In this document: one piece after another, positions 1-8,344 of the stretch
Layout of the letters: the number at the start of each line of letters is the position of its first letter
Numbering within the stretch: the first letter of the stretch is position 1
NCBI RefSeq assembly: GCF_004010095.1
Contig: NZ_RRYD01000032.1
Location: forward strand, 1 to 34,864
Source of the DNA: Lacticaseibacillus hulanensis
Lineage (GTDB): Bacteria; Bacillota; Bacilli; Lactobacillales; Lactobacillaceae
Reading direction: 5' to 3'
Length of the DNA stretch: 34,864 nt
The notes under the pieces: generated by a model
What the model was told of the DNA's origin: nothing
Database searches by the model: none
Seen by the model: the letters and a program-made list of their open reading frames with translations, nothing else
Translations under genes and position numbers: made by a program

Positions 1-173
1 ACCCGAAGAACGGTGAGGCGGGGCTCAATTTTTAGGTTGAAGACCCCGCTTTTGGGGCTTCAACCGGCCGCACGGAACGCGCACCGGTCCCGTCCAGGCG
101 CGGCCCCTATACCACTGCGTAACTACGACCACCGAAAGGGATTACGCTGCCGGACAGCGACAGTGTGTGCATC
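1..173. other. Intergenic region with two GC-rich hairpins at window edge
   Basis: No gene is visible. In the minus-strand sense two hairpins follow the 339-residue gene. The first, at about 69-108, has outer arms GGCCGC/GCGGCC and an inner CGGGA/TTCCG stem. The second, at 34-66, has arms GGTTGAAG-CCCC and GGGG-T-CTTCAACC. The second is followed by TAAAAATT, not by a clean T-run, so it could be a weak terminator or an intergenic repeat. The neighbouring gene to the left is outside the window. Confidence 0.35.
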
Positions 174-1193
174 CTACTTTGTCTGTTCGACATCGACAAT
201 GTTGTAGCTGGTCAACCAGTCGTTTTCTGGTCCGGCAACCTTAAATCGGTAATGCCCGCCTACACGGATCTTCTTTTGGACGCTATCAGTATTCCACTTA
301 AGCAAAAAGGGATTGCCAGAATTTTCCACCGTGACGCTTGGTCCGTTATCTTGGTCAATCGTAATCTCAATGCTTCGTCGGTACCGACCCTTGTTGAGGT
401 TAATCTCGGTCACCGTGCCCGTCAGCGTGTGGCGGCCAATCGCTTCGAACCCGAAGAATCCGCAAACGAGAATGAGCACGAGCACACCCCGTACGACTTG
501 ATTGCGCCAGCCGCCACCCCGGTGAAATATCGCACGCGTGAACCAGCGCGGTGACTGCTTGTCTTGCCGCGGGCGGGCCGCATTGGACTTCCCGGCACCA
601 AAAATTCCGGCGTGCTTGCGTTCTGGCCGATACTCATCGGGAACGTACTCCGGTGTTGCCGCCAATTTCGTTGCATTTTCCTCCGTCTTAGCAGTAGCAC
701 CTTCAAGTTGCGGCACTGCAGAACTGGCTGCATTCGCCATCCCGTACAACCGGTTTTGCAGAAGGTGCTCGGCGTTTTCCAGCAAATACTGCAATCTTTG
801 CGGCTGCTCATCGCGCACATAGTACACTTCCGGGTTGCCCCCGGTTACAAAACTAATCGTGTACTTACCGTCAGCGTGCTTCATCTGCACATTTTGTAGT
901 TCGCCGCGGTTCAGCACGCGCTTCCCGGAGTTGGGTGTGTCGCCCAATTTGCCGGGAACGATGCGCTTTAACACCAACCCGTCGAAAGAGGCTGCCATTA
1001 CGTAGTCCTCATCATACAGGCCCGCATCGTCACCGCGTTCACCTAGCGTAGACCTGAGTGCATCAAGCCGTGACGTTGACGCACGCTGCACCAGCAGATA
1101 GTTCTGCGCCGGCACCAGCCCCCACTGCCGCACCACATCCTGAACCTGGGCTTCGACCTCAACGGCCATCCCAATTCCGCCACCAATCATCAC
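174..1193 (-). CDS. Membrane-anchored protein of unknown function (PH-like N-terminal region, C-terminal exported domain)
   Basis: The product has up to 339 residues and I do not recognise it with certainty. The N-terminal 150 residues are rich in beta-strand patterns (LYDEDYVMAASFDGLVLKRI) and could be a bacterial PH-like domain. A basic linker follows, then one hydrophobic segment (VLVLILVCGFFGF, about residues 238-250). The last 80 residues start with GTVTEINLNKG and contain VGGHYRFKVAG. That tail resembles the C-terminal half of the next gene upstream (1190-1561). The start is GTG at 1193 or ATG at 1190-1188. The ATG overlaps the upstream TGA stop as TGATG, and an AGGTGA site lies just before it, so translation is probably coupled. 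The two genes probably form one operon. Confidence 0.65.
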   Translation of the reverse strand: MMIGGGIGMAVEVEAQVQDVVRQWGLVPAQNYLLVQRASTSRLDALRSTLGERGDDAGLYDEDYVMAASFDGLVLKRIVPGKLGDTPNSGKRVLNRGELQNVQMKHADGKYTISFVTGGNPEVYYVRDEQPQRLQYLLENAEHLLQNRLYGMANAASSAVPQLEGATAKTEENATKLAATPEYVPDEYRPERKHAGIFGAGKSNAARPRQDKQSPRWFTRAIFHRGGGWRNQVVRGVLVLILVCGFFGFEAIGRHTLTGTVTEINLNKGRYRRSIEITIDQDNGPSVTVENSGNPFLLKWNTDSVQKKIRVGGHYRFKVAGPENDWLTSYNIVDVEQTK

Positions 1194-1561
1194 TTCACCT
1201 CATGGAGGCTGGAGATATTGTGTTCAAACTTGCCAAAGGTCTCAAAACGATATTTGTGCCCAACGCGTGCTCGTTTTTGCAAAGTTGCCGCGTTTCTTTT
1301 CAGGCGCAGGATGGTGTTATCGTTGGTCAGCTTAATCTTCTTTCCGGACTGCAGGCGCACGATAATGTCCCGATCTGTCCGCCCACGGAAACCTTCGCTG
1401 GATTCATGCTTAATGACCGTTCCCACATACTCGTTGTGGCCAAGCACGAGCCCACCATTTCCAATCACGAGCGCAAGGACAAGAAACACTAGCCAAGCCT
1501 TCTTGTACACTGGCGTCGGTTTGACATCAATTTTGCGCAAATTATTTTGCATTATTCCCAT
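1190..1561 (-). CDS. Small single-span membrane protein, paralogous to the C-terminus of its neighbour
   Basis: The product has 123 residues. It has a short basic N-terminus, one membrane span (AWLVFLVLALVIGNGGLVLG) and an extracytoplasmic domain of about 80 residues. That domain begins YVGTVIKHE and contains RARVGHKYRFETFG, which aligns by eye with GTVTEIN and IRVGGHYRFKVAG in the downstream gene. ATG at 1561 is chosen because GGAGGAG lies eight bases upstream; a TTG at 1576 is inside that site and is unlikely. The stop codon overlaps the next start. A weak promoter-like TAGAAT lies upstream near 1596-1601. The function is unknown; the shared domain suggests a small cell-envelope family. Confidence 0.6.
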   Translation of the reverse strand: MGIMQNNLRKIDVKPTPVYKKAWLVFLVLALVIGNGGLVLGHNEYVGTVIKHESSEGFRGRTDRDIIVRLQSGKKIKLTNDNTILRLKRNAATLQKRARVGHKYRFETFGKFEHNISSLHEVK

Positions 1562-1714
1562 TAGCGGCTCCTCCAAAGGTGTTCTTAGCGTTATTCTACG
1601 CTGTTAACCAAACACAAGAAAGCCCTAACACTAGTTATTTATTGATGCATGCGAAATAATGGCCAAATACCCGCATAATGACGTCAGAACTGCCTGTCAT
1701 CAGACCCTTGAACG

Positions 1715-1745
1715 CAAAAACACCGCGCAATTGAACTGCGCGGTG
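1715..1745 (-). terminator. Rho-independent terminator of orphan oppA
   Basis: Perfect 9-bp stem TGCGCGGTG/CACCGCGCA (1721-1729 with 1737-1745). In the minus-strand sense it is followed by a T-run (plus-strand AAAAA at 1716-1720). It lies just past the oppA stop codon. Confidence 0.85.
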
Positions 1746-1793
1746 CTGTTGCTGGTCGTGTATCTTAGCATCAACAAATACTCGCTGACGCCG

Positions 1794-3428
1794 TTACTTC
1801 TGGTTAGTTACGCCAACAAAGTCAATCAGGTTATTTGGCCCGTACTCCATGTGCTTGATTGTCTTGCTGGTGAGGTGCGCCTCGCCCGCCTGGTAAAGCG
1901 GAATGACCCCCATATCCCGAATCAGGATGTGGCTGGCCTGGCTCAAGTCGTTCCAGCGCATCGTTGGGTTAGTCACGTGGGTCGTGTTCGAGGCCTTGAT
2001 GAGCGCATCGTACTGCTTGTTGCTCCACTGACCGTCGTTGTTGTCGTTGCCCGTGGTGAACAGATCCAGGTAGTTAATGGCGTCAGGGAAATCCGCACCC
2101 CATGTTGCCAGGACCACGTCAAAATTGTGCGCGCGGCAAAGAGCAAGCCTGGTGTTGGCTGGGACCGACTTAACGTGCACGGTTACCTGTGGAAAGGCCT
2201 TGGTCCAGGCACCCTGCAGGTACTGTGCGGAATTCTTCCCGGCGTCCAAATCATCTGCGGTCAGCGTGAAGCTGAACTTATCAATGCCGGCTTCCTGCAG
2301 TCCCGCCTTCATGAGCTTGCGCGCCTTCGCGAGGTCGTAGTCGGTGTAACTGGCAACAGCCTTCCCTGTCTCAGTGGCGAAGTCCTTGCCGGTCACGCTG
2401 CTGGTGAACAAACCACTTGGTACAACGGTTTGAATCTTGCTTGAACCATCACCAAGCACCCGCTTCAGGTATGACTTGCGGTTAATGGCGAGTGACAGTG
2501 CCTGACGCACCTTCTGATTCTTCAGTGCTGGCACGCGGCCTTGGTTCATTTCGATAAAGTATGAACGCTGCAGCTTAACTGGTTTGTAATCAGGGTCATT
2601 GACCATCTGGGTGGCAGTATCCCCGGTAATCACGGCGTCATCGAGCTTGCCGCCTTGGTATAGGTTAACCGCCGTCGATGCGTCCTTAACGACTTGTACC
2701 TTAATCTTGTTCACGTGCACGTTCTTGGCATTCCAGTAATCTGGGTTCTTCACTTCCGTCCAGTTACCATCTTCGTTGCTCCACTTACCCAACTTGTATG
2801 GGCCGTTGAAGGTGAGTGTACTGGACTTCGTGCCGAACTTCTTGCCGGACTTATCAACCACGGACTTTTCGAGTGGTGAAAAGACGTTGAGCGTCACGAG
2901 GGACTCGAAGTAAGGAATCACGTGGTCCAGGTGCACTTGGAACGTGGTCTTATTGATCGCCTTAACGCCCAGTTTGGCCGCTGGCATCTTGCCCGCCATG
3001 ATTGCGTCCGCGTTCTGGATGCCCGTGTAAACGTAGGCGTATTCAGACTTAGTTGCAGGATCAACGGCGCGCTTCCACGCGTACACGAAATCCTGTGCGG
3101 TCACCTGCTTGCCGTCACTCCACTTGGCGTTCTTGCGCAGGTGGAAGGTGTAGGTTTTCTGGTCCGCAGAAATCGACGCCTTCTGTGCGGCCATGTCCGG
3201 CTGCAGCTTGTTGCCGTGGAACCGGTAAAGCCCAGAGACCGTGTCCGTGAGCGTCTGCATCGCAACGTTATCCGCCGCGTGGGCTGGGTCCATCGACGAA
3301 ATGACGTCGCGCGCCATCCGCCGCACGGTTTGACCGTCATTCCCGGCTGTTTGCTTGCTGTTACCGCAAGCTGCAAGCAGTGCGGTTGCTGCGACAAGCG
3401 CAACCCCCATTACGTATTTCTTCTTCAT
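1794..3428 (-). CDS. oppA: Oligopeptide ABC transporter substrate-binding lipoprotein OppA (orphan copy)
   Basis: The product has 544 residues, typical of family-5 extracellular solute-binding proteins, which capture peptides outside the membrane and deliver them to OppBC. The N-terminus is a lipoprotein signal (MKKKYVMG, lipobox LAAC, lipidated Cys21). The mature start (VISSMDPAHAADNVAMQTL) and internal DLFTTGNDNNDGQWSN match the two other OppA proteins in this window (DLFTTGNSYNMGEWSN, DLFTTGAAYNDGEWSN). ATG at 3428 is chosen over an in-frame GTG at 3440, because GAGGAG lies at a sensible distance only for the ATG. No permease or ATPase gene is beside it, so it probably serves the importer at 17612-21593 or another one. 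It has its own terminator. Confidence 0.92.
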   Translation of the reverse strand: MKKKYVMGVALVAATALLAACGNSKQTAGNDGQTVRRMARDVISSMDPAHAADNVAMQTLTDTVSGLYRFHGNKLQPDMAAQKASISADQKTYTFHLRKNAKWSDGKQVTAQDFVYAWKRAVDPATKSEYAYVYTGIQNADAIMAGKMPAAKLGVKAINKTTFQVHLDHVIPYFESLVTLNVFSPLEKSVVDKSGKKFGTKSSTLTFNGPYKLGKWSNEDGNWTEVKNPDYWNAKNVHVNKIKVQVVKDASTAVNLYQGGKLDDAVITGDTATQMVNDPDYKPVKLQRSYFIEMNQGRVPALKNQKVRQALSLAINRKSYLKRVLGDGSSKIQTVVPSGLFTSSVTGKDFATETGKAVASYTDYDLAKARKLMKAGLQEAGIDKFSFTLTADDLDAGKNSAQYLQGAWTKAFPQVTVHVKSVPANTRLALCRAHNFDVVLATWGADFPDAINYLDLFTTGNDNNDGQWSNKQYDALIKASNTTHVTNPTMRWNDLSQASHILIRDMGVIPLYQAGEAHLTSKTIKHMEYGPNNLIDFVGVTNQK

Positions 3429-3769
3429 CCTGAAAATCACTCCTCAATGATTTTGAATTAATACCAAGCATATACCATTCACGGCGTAAGCGCCATCACG
3501 TAAAGTGCACGTTACCGTGAATTTAAGGGGTAATCAGGCGCAAATCCGCATTGACAAGCGCTCGATAAGATAACAAAATCAGCGCGGCAGTAACGTTTGA
3601 TTCGATTTTTTCGCGGCCGCTTCGCCTTTTTCTCCCCGCATCTTTTGCTGAATCTTAAACTAGATTCACTACTCGCGGTGCAACTGTGACCGCATAATCA
3701 GCCCTAGTCAGCAAAAAGTGCAAAAAAAGATTGCCCATATTGGACAATCTTTTCCGATAATTCTTCAAT
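3429..3769. other. Intergenic region between trpS and orphan oppA
   Basis: It holds the trpS terminator on its right and the upstream region of oppA on its left. A TATATG/TATGCT element with a TGG extension (near 3466-3473, minus) is the best oppA promoter candidate; no good -35 is visible. Two small dyads, GGCG-TAAG-CGCC (3483-3494) and CACG-TTAC-CGTG (3508-3519), lie upstream of it. No convincing gene is present. Confidence 0.4.
3721..3750 (-). terminator. Rho-independent terminator of trpS
   Basis: Minus-strand stem AGATTGTCC/GGGCAATCT with one G-U pair (3728-3736 with 3742-3750) and a five-base loop, followed by seven T residues (plus-strand A-run 3722-3728). It lies 20 bases beyond the trpS stop. 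Confidence 0.88.
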
Positions 3770-4783
3770 TTAGAAGTAATTAACCCCGATAGCGGCGCGG
3801 ACCTCGGCCAGCGTCTGTTCAGCCACTGCGTTCGCCTTGGCTGAGCCATCCTTAAGCATCTGGGCAACTGCACCCATGTCCTTAGCGTATTCAAGACGGC
3901 GGTTGCGGATTGGTTCAAGGATTGCCTCCATGACGTCAACCAGGTATCGCTTAATCTTCACGTCGCCAAGACCACCAGCCCGGTACTGTTCCTTCAGCTC
4001 GGCAATCTTTTCCTTGTCCGTCCCGAACATGTCGAGGTACGTGAACACGACGTTCCCCTCGACCTGACCGGGGTCTTCCACGTGGATGTGGTTCGGGTCG
4101 GTGTACATGCTCATGATCTTCTGACGCACGACGTCAGGATCATCGGCCAAGTAAATCCCGTTGTTAAGTGACTTACTCATCTTGGCGTTCCCGTCAATTC
4201 CGGGCAACCGGCCGCTACCCTTAGGCGGGAAGTAGCCCTCTGGTTCAACGAGCACATCCACGTTGTAGGTCCGGTTGAACGTCCGCACGATTTCGCGGGT
4301 CTGCTCCAGCATAGGTTCTTGGTCATCCCCAACGGGCACGGTATCCGCCTTAAACGCGGTAATGTCCGCTGCCTGGCTAACTGGGTAAATCAGAAAACCG
4401 GCGGGCACGGATTCGCCGAACGCCTTTTGCGCAATTTCGGTTTTCACGGTTGGGTTCCGGTTCAAGCGGTTCACGGAAACCAAGTCCAGGTAGTACATCG
4501 TCAGTTCGGACAGCGCCGGAATCTGCGACTGCACCAGAATTGTCGACTTGCTTGGGTCAATCCCCACGGCCAAATAGTCGAGCGCAACTTCCAGCAGGGA
4601 GTTGCGAATCTTTTCTGGGTTGCGCGCGTTGTCGGTCAATGCCTGCAAGTCCGCAATCATGATGTAAGATTCATAATCACCAGAGTTCTGCAGTTCAACC
4701 CGGTTTTTCAGGGAACCAATGTAGTGCCCAATGTGCAGGCGACCGGTTGGACGGTCACCTGTCAGGATGATTTTTTTAGCCAT
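3770..4783 (-). CDS. trpS: Tryptophanyl-tRNA synthetase
   Basis: The product has 337 residues, normal for bacterial TrpRS, a class I synthetase that charges tRNA-Trp in the cytoplasm. The HIGH signature is at residues 17-20 ([14 protein letters not shown]) and the KMSKS signature at 201-205 ([12 protein letters not shown]). The family motif VPVGDDQ follows KADT. ATG at 4783 is preceded by AAGGAG with nine bases of spacing; an upstream in-frame start at 4807 lacks such a site. The gene appears to be monocistronic, with its own extended -10 promoter and terminator. I looked for a T-box leader, which often controls this gene in Firmicutes, and found none. Confidence 0.97.
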   Translation of the reverse strand: MAKKIILTGDRPTGRLHIGHYIGSLKNRVELQNSGDYESYIMIADLQALTDNARNPEKIRNSLLEVALDYLAVGIDPSKSTILVQSQIPALSELTMYYLDLVSVNRLNRNPTVKTEIAQKAFGESVPAGFLIYPVSQAADITAFKADTVPVGDDQEPMLEQTREIVRTFNRTYNVDVLVEPEGYFPPKGSGRLPGIDGNAKMSKSLNNGIYLADDPDVVRQKIMSMYTDPNHIHVEDPGQVEGNVVFTYLDMFGTDKEKIAELKEQYRAGGLGDVKIKRYLVDVMEAILEPIRNRRLEYAKDMGAVAQMLKDGSAKANAVAEQTLAEVRAAIGVNYF

Positions 4784-4816
4784 GTCTAGTTGCTCCTTAA
4801 TTTTCACTCATTTATC

Positions 4817-4825
4817 ATTATAGCA
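4817..4825 (-). promoter_or_regulatory. Extended -10 promoter of trpS
   Basis: Minus-strand TGCTATAAT: a perfect TATAAT (4817-4822) with a TGN extension, 34 bases from the start codon. No good -35 is visible, as is common for extended -10 promoters. Confidence 0.6.
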
Positions 4826-4909
4826 CGCGTTTGCACCGGCCTTGACCAATAATTACGACAGCGGCGCCGGCCGTGCACTCTGCCAGTCCTTGCATTAAGT
4901 TCTTTCCAT

Positions 4910-4956
4910 AAAAAATGAACCTAACAGCAAGACATTGCCCCGCCGTTAGATTCATT
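4910..4956 (-). terminator. Rho-independent terminator of the PepSY lipoprotein gene
   Basis: Minus-strand arms AATGAATCTAAC and GTTAGGTTCATT (4945-4956 with 4914-4925) pair over 12 bp with one G-U. They are followed by TTTTTTA. The hairpin lies about 60 bases past the stop codon at 5015. Confidence 0.85.
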
Positions 4957-5014
4957 ATTAGTTTGCAGATTTCACGCACGTGCGTCCGACGCAACTACGC
5001 TTCCCCGCAAGAAT

Positions 5015-5611
5015 TTAGTCGTCCTGTTCGGTGTTCACAACCGCGCCGGAGTACGCATCAATGGTGACTTCGGTACTCTGGTGGCCCTGCTGAACCTTAA
5101 CTTCCCAGGTGGTGCTGCCATCATCCTTGCTGAGGTCCCACTGGGAGGCTGTCCCCTTCGCTTGCTTTTCCGCAATCTTGGTTACGTCATCAATGTTCTT
5201 CAAGCCAGTCTTTTTAATTCCGTCCTCGCGCTTTTGCACGCCATTTGCCTCGTCAGCGTCCAGCTTCTCCTGGTGTTCGCGCACCGTCTTCCCGGTTTGC
5301 GCGTCCAGAACTAATTCGTATTCCTGGTCATTGCTGGTGCCTTCAATCTTGTATTCATAACCGGACATGCCCTTATCCAGTTCAACGTTCGTCACCGCCG
5401 CATCCGCATGCTTATCGGTGAACGTCTGCCACGCCTGATCAAAGGTAACCTTGACGTCCACTTTGGCGGAGCTTGTGGTAGTGCTGCTGGAACTGGTCTT
5501 GCTAGTTTTGACCGCACTACTTGATGAATCGTTGTCGCTTGATTGCTTCTGACCGCAACCAGCTAGGCCCAGTGCAAGAACCAATGGTAAAACCCAAGTA
5601 AGTTTCTTCAT
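5015..5611 (-). CDS. PepSY-domain lipoprotein
   Basis: The product has 198 residues. The signal peptide ends in lipobox LAGC with Cys19, so the protein should be lipid-anchored on the outer face of the membrane. A Ser/Thr-rich linker (residues 22-48) is followed by two PepSY-like repeats: one around YEYKIEGTSNDQEYELVLDA with AQTGKTVREHQE, the other ending WEVKVQQGHQSTEVTIDA with YSGAVV. PepSY domains are small envelope domains, proposed to restrain proteases or take part in envelope functions; the precise role is not known. ATG at 5611 follows AGGAGG. The gene is divergent from the HelD operon, with an extended -10 promoter and a strong terminator. Confidence 0.88.
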   Translation of the reverse strand: MKKLTWVLPLVLALGLAGCGQKQSSDNDSSSSAVKTSKTSSSSTTTSSAKVDVKVTFDQAWQTFTDKHADAAVTNVELDKGMSGYEYKIEGTSNDQEYELVLDAQTGKTVREHQEKLDADEANGVQKREDGIKKTGLKNIDDVTKIAEKQAKGTASQWDLSKDDGSTTWEVKVQQGHQSTEVTIDAYSGAVVNTEQDD

Positions 5612-5655
5612 TGTACTTTCCTCCTGTGTCCGCGAATGAAATTATGTCTTCTATA

Positions 5656-5664
5656 ATTATACCA
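5656..5664 (-). promoter_or_regulatory. Extended -10 promoter of the PepSY lipoprotein gene
   Basis: Minus-strand TGGTATAAT: perfect TATAAT at 5656-5661 with a TGN extension, 44 bases from the start codon. No matching -35 is visible. Confidence 0.6.
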
Positions 5665-5824
5665 GAATAACCACCCAAGCCGCGATGTATCCATAACACT
5701 TGTATCAGACTGTGCGTCAACCAAGATTTTCCGCAGCTCGGCCATTTCGTCTTGGCCATTTTTGTGCAATTTACCGTCAAATATTTCCACTAAACTGCAA
5801 TGTTCCCGCCAGGCCCGCAAATAC

Positions 5825-5853
5825 TTGCATTGCGGGCCCGAGTGGCATAAAAT
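5825..5853 (+). promoter_or_regulatory. Promoter of the HelD operon
   Basis: TTGCAT (5825-5830), a 17-base spacer and TAAAAT (5848-5853), about 52 bases upstream of the HelD start. The -10 matches consensus at five of six positions; the -35 is weaker. Confidence 0.5.
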
Positions 5854-5905
5854 TGTAAAACTAATTCGCAAAGACAGGGTCAATTAATTGGCATGGAGGT
5901 AGAAG

Positions 5906-8209
5906 ATGGATAACAGCAGTCGTGAATTCGAACAACAGCGCGTCGATTCCGTCATCCGCCGCATCAAGCTCCGGCGCAGCGAAGTGGACCGCCTTATCGA
6001 CGACGCCCACAAGGAAACGCAGCGCATTGAACGCAGTTACGGTGATTCCACCAAGGTCAACATCACCGAAATCGATGACCGGATGGAAACCAACGCCGCG
6101 GTGCAGCAACAAAAGCAAATGGTCGCCCGCGCCGTGGAAAACGAACAGATCTTAACCCGTGAGCGCACCACCCTGTACCGCCTGGAACCCAGCCCGTATT
6201 TCGGCCGAATTGACATCACCGATGACGATGGCGACGACACGCTCTACATTGGTACCGGAACGCTGCAAAACGATCAAGGGGACTTTTTGATTTACGACTG
6301 GCGCGCGCCCGTTGCCGGAATTTATTACAACGGGGTTCTCGGCCAGGTCAGCTACGACACACCATCCGGCCCCCGCAGCGCCGAATTAAAACGCAAGCGA
6401 CAGTTTCGCATCGAGGATGGGCAGATTGTGCACATGTTCGACACCAGTGAGACCGTTGGCGACGCAATGCTCCAGGCCGTCTTGGGCGACCAGAGCAGCG
6501 AACACATGCAAAACATCGTCAGCACCATCCAGCGAGAACAAAACGCCATCATCCGCGACACGGACAGCGACCTGCTCATCGTCCAGGGGGCGGCGGGCTC
6601 TGGGAAAACCAGTGCGGTCCTGCAACGCATCGCCTACCTGCTCTACCACAGCCGCAGCGTGCTGAACTCAGACCAGATGATTCTGTTTTCACCCAACCGG
6701 CTGTACGCCAACTACATTGCTGAAGTGCTGCCCAGCCTGGGCGAAAAGAACATGATTCAGACCACGCTGAACGAATTTCTCAGCAAGCGGCTATCCGGCC
6801 TGCAAGTGGCCAGTCTGTTTGAGCGCTTCGAACGCGATGAGCAGCAGTTGCCCGCAGCAGCCGCCACGATTCGCCGCTTCAAAGAAAGCGCGGAATTCAT
6901 GCAGCTGGCCGCTAAGTACGCGAAGACTCACCACCAGTTGCATTTCATCGCCATTGAACTGGAAGGTAGTGTTTTCTTCAGCGTCAACACCATGATGCGG
7001 ATTTACAGCCAGCTACCGGCAGCGATGACCACGGCCGATAAGTTGGCCGCCCTGCGCAAGAAGCTGATGCAACGACTCAACACGCGCATTCGCCTGGAAA
7101 CGCACCAGGACTGGGTGGACGACGTGCTTGCCGGCCTCAGCAGCGAGCAGGTACGCCATTACCTGAGCGGAAAGGTCTACGAGGAAAGCAGCGAAGAACT
7201 TGCCGCAGTGGCCCGCGCGGTCGTGGCGGAGAAGTTCGCGCCGGTCTACACCGCCCTTTACGACGACTACTTCATCGACTACTACGCCGAGTACCTCGAC
7301 TTTCTAACCAATTGCCCGCAGAGCGTCGTTGCGCCAAACGTGTGGGCTGCGATGGTCGCCGGTGTGTCCGGTACCATTGAAGAGCACCGCCTAGACCTCG
7401 ACGATGCGGCACCAATTATGTACATTCGTGACCTGCTGAGTGGCGGCGGGCAAAATCACGCGATTAAGGCCGTGTTCGTCGACGAGATGCAGGATTACTC
7501 ACCAGCGCTCATGTGCTACGTCCACCACGCGTTCCCGAACGCCAACATGACGCTTCTGGGCGATTACGCGCAGGATGTCTTCACCACGAGCTACCGCAAC
7601 GGTGATGCCACCGTCATTGATGAGTTCGAGGCGGCCATCCCGCACAAAAAATCCCGTGTCATCAGCCTGAACCGTGCTTACCGGAGCAGCGCACCCATCA
7701 CCCGCTTTGCCGCTAGTTTGATTCCGGACGGAGACCAAATCATTCCCTTCGCCCGTGATGGCCAGCTGCCGACGCTCTTCACCGTGCCCCGAGCGGACTA
7801 CACCCAAACCCTGGTCAAGGTTGCACGCGACTTAGCACAAACGAACAAGACGGTCGCGATTCTGACCCGCACCGCGCGGCAGGCGGAAGGGGTCACCAGT
7901 CAGCTCCAAAAACACCACGTCAAGGCCCGCTTGCTGACGGCCGCCGATCACGACTTGGGCCACGGAATACTGGTGCTGCCCGTTTACCTAGCTAAGGGCC
8001 TGGAATTCGACGCGGTTATTGCCGCCGATGTCAGCGCCGCGGCTTTCGGACAGGACAATTCCGGCGACATTCTGTACACGCTCGCCACCCGCGCCCTGCA
8101 CACACTGGTGCTGATTGCCCGCGATGAACCAGCACCGGCCATCACTGCCGCGCTGGATGGCGGACTAATCCAGAACGCCGTGCAAACGGGAGGGTTAGTG
8201 CATGATTAG
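5906..8209 (+). CDS. helD: HelD-type RNA polymerase recycling ATPase (superfamily 1 helicase-like)
   Basis: The product has 767 residues, normal for Firmicute HelD. HelD binds stalled RNA polymerase and uses ATP to release it from DNA and product. The N-terminal ~80 residues are charged and helical, as expected for the coiled coil that enters the polymerase secondary channel. The SF1 motifs are in order: Walker A GAAGSGKT at 228-235, DEMQDYS near 523, LLGDYAQDV near 550, AYRSS, GLEFDAVIAAD near 700 and YTLATRALHTL near the end. GGAGG lies six bases before the ATG. The stop codon overlaps the start of the 40-residue membrane peptide gene, so it probably heads a three-gene operon. The symbol is assigned by family, not orthology. 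Confidence 0.93.
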   Translation: MDNSSREFEQQRVDSVIRRIKLRRSEVDRLIDDAHKETQRIERSYGDSTKVNITEIDDRMETNAAVQQQKQMVARAVENEQILTRERTTLYRLEPSPYFGRIDITDDDGDDTLYIGTGTLQNDQGDFLIYDWRAPVAGIYYNGVLGQVSYDTPSGPRSAELKRKRQFRIEDGQIVHMFDTSETVGDAMLQAVLGDQSSEHMQNIVSTIQREQNAIIRDTDSDLLIVQGAAGSGKTSAVLQRIAYLLYHSRSVLNSDQMILFSPNRLYANYIAEVLPSLGEKNMIQTTLNEFLSKRLSGLQVASLFERFERDEQQLPAAAATIRRFKESAEFMQLAAKYAKTHHQLHFIAIELEGSVFFSVNTMMRIYSQLPAAMTTADKLAALRKKLMQRLNTRIRLETHQDWVDDVLAGLSSEQVRHYLSGKVYEESSEELAAVARAVVAEKFAPVYTALYDDYFIDYYAEYLDFLTNCPQSVVAPNVWAAMVAGVSGTIEEHRLDLDDAAPIMYIRDLLSGGGQNHAIKAVFVDEMQDYSPALMCYVHHAFPNANMTLLGDYAQDVFTTSYRNGDATVIDEFEAAIPHKKSRVISLNRAYRSSAPITRFAASLIPDGDQIIPFARDGQLPTLFTVPRADYTQTLVKVARDLAQTNKTVAILTRTARQAEGVTSQLQKHHVKARLLTAADHDLGHGILVLPVYLAKGLEFDAVIAADVSAAAFGQDNSGDILYTLATRALHTLVLIARDEPAPAITAALDGGLIQNAVQTGGLVHD

Positions 8210-8324
8210 TTTATCGATGCTCGAAACGGTCTACACGGTCGCGGCTGTGCTCATGGGCATTGCCCTTGTCACCTTATTTGTCTGCGCAATCGTCATCGTC
8301 ATCATCAACGTGCGTCGGCACTAA
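8202..8324 (+). CDS. Small single-span membrane peptide (40 residues)
   Basis: The product is MISLSMLETVYTVAAVLMGI followed by a continuous hydrophobic run and the charged end NVRRH. It is a typical small membrane protein with a positive C-terminus. A strong site, GGGAGGG, lies seven bases before the ATG. The start overlaps the HelD stop (TAG at 8207-8209), and the CPBP protease gene starts 20 bases downstream. Placement and signals support a real gene that length cut-offs would miss. Its function is unknown. Confidence 0.65.
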   Translation: MISLSMLETVYTVAAVLMGIALVTLFVCAIVIVIINVRRH

Positions 8325-8344
8325 TTGCGAAAGGAGTCACCGGT

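Noticed and set aside
3655-3939. Minus-strand open frame of 94 codons
   Set aside because: It overlaps the C-terminal coding region and terminator of trpS, has no ribosome site, and its composition looks like a shadow frame.
4784-5010. Possible T-box leader upstream of trpS
   Set aside because: I looked on the minus strand for the conserved T-box antiterminator sequence (AGGGTGGNACCGCG-like) and a leader terminator close to the gene. Neither is present; the only hairpin here ends the neighbouring PepSY gene.
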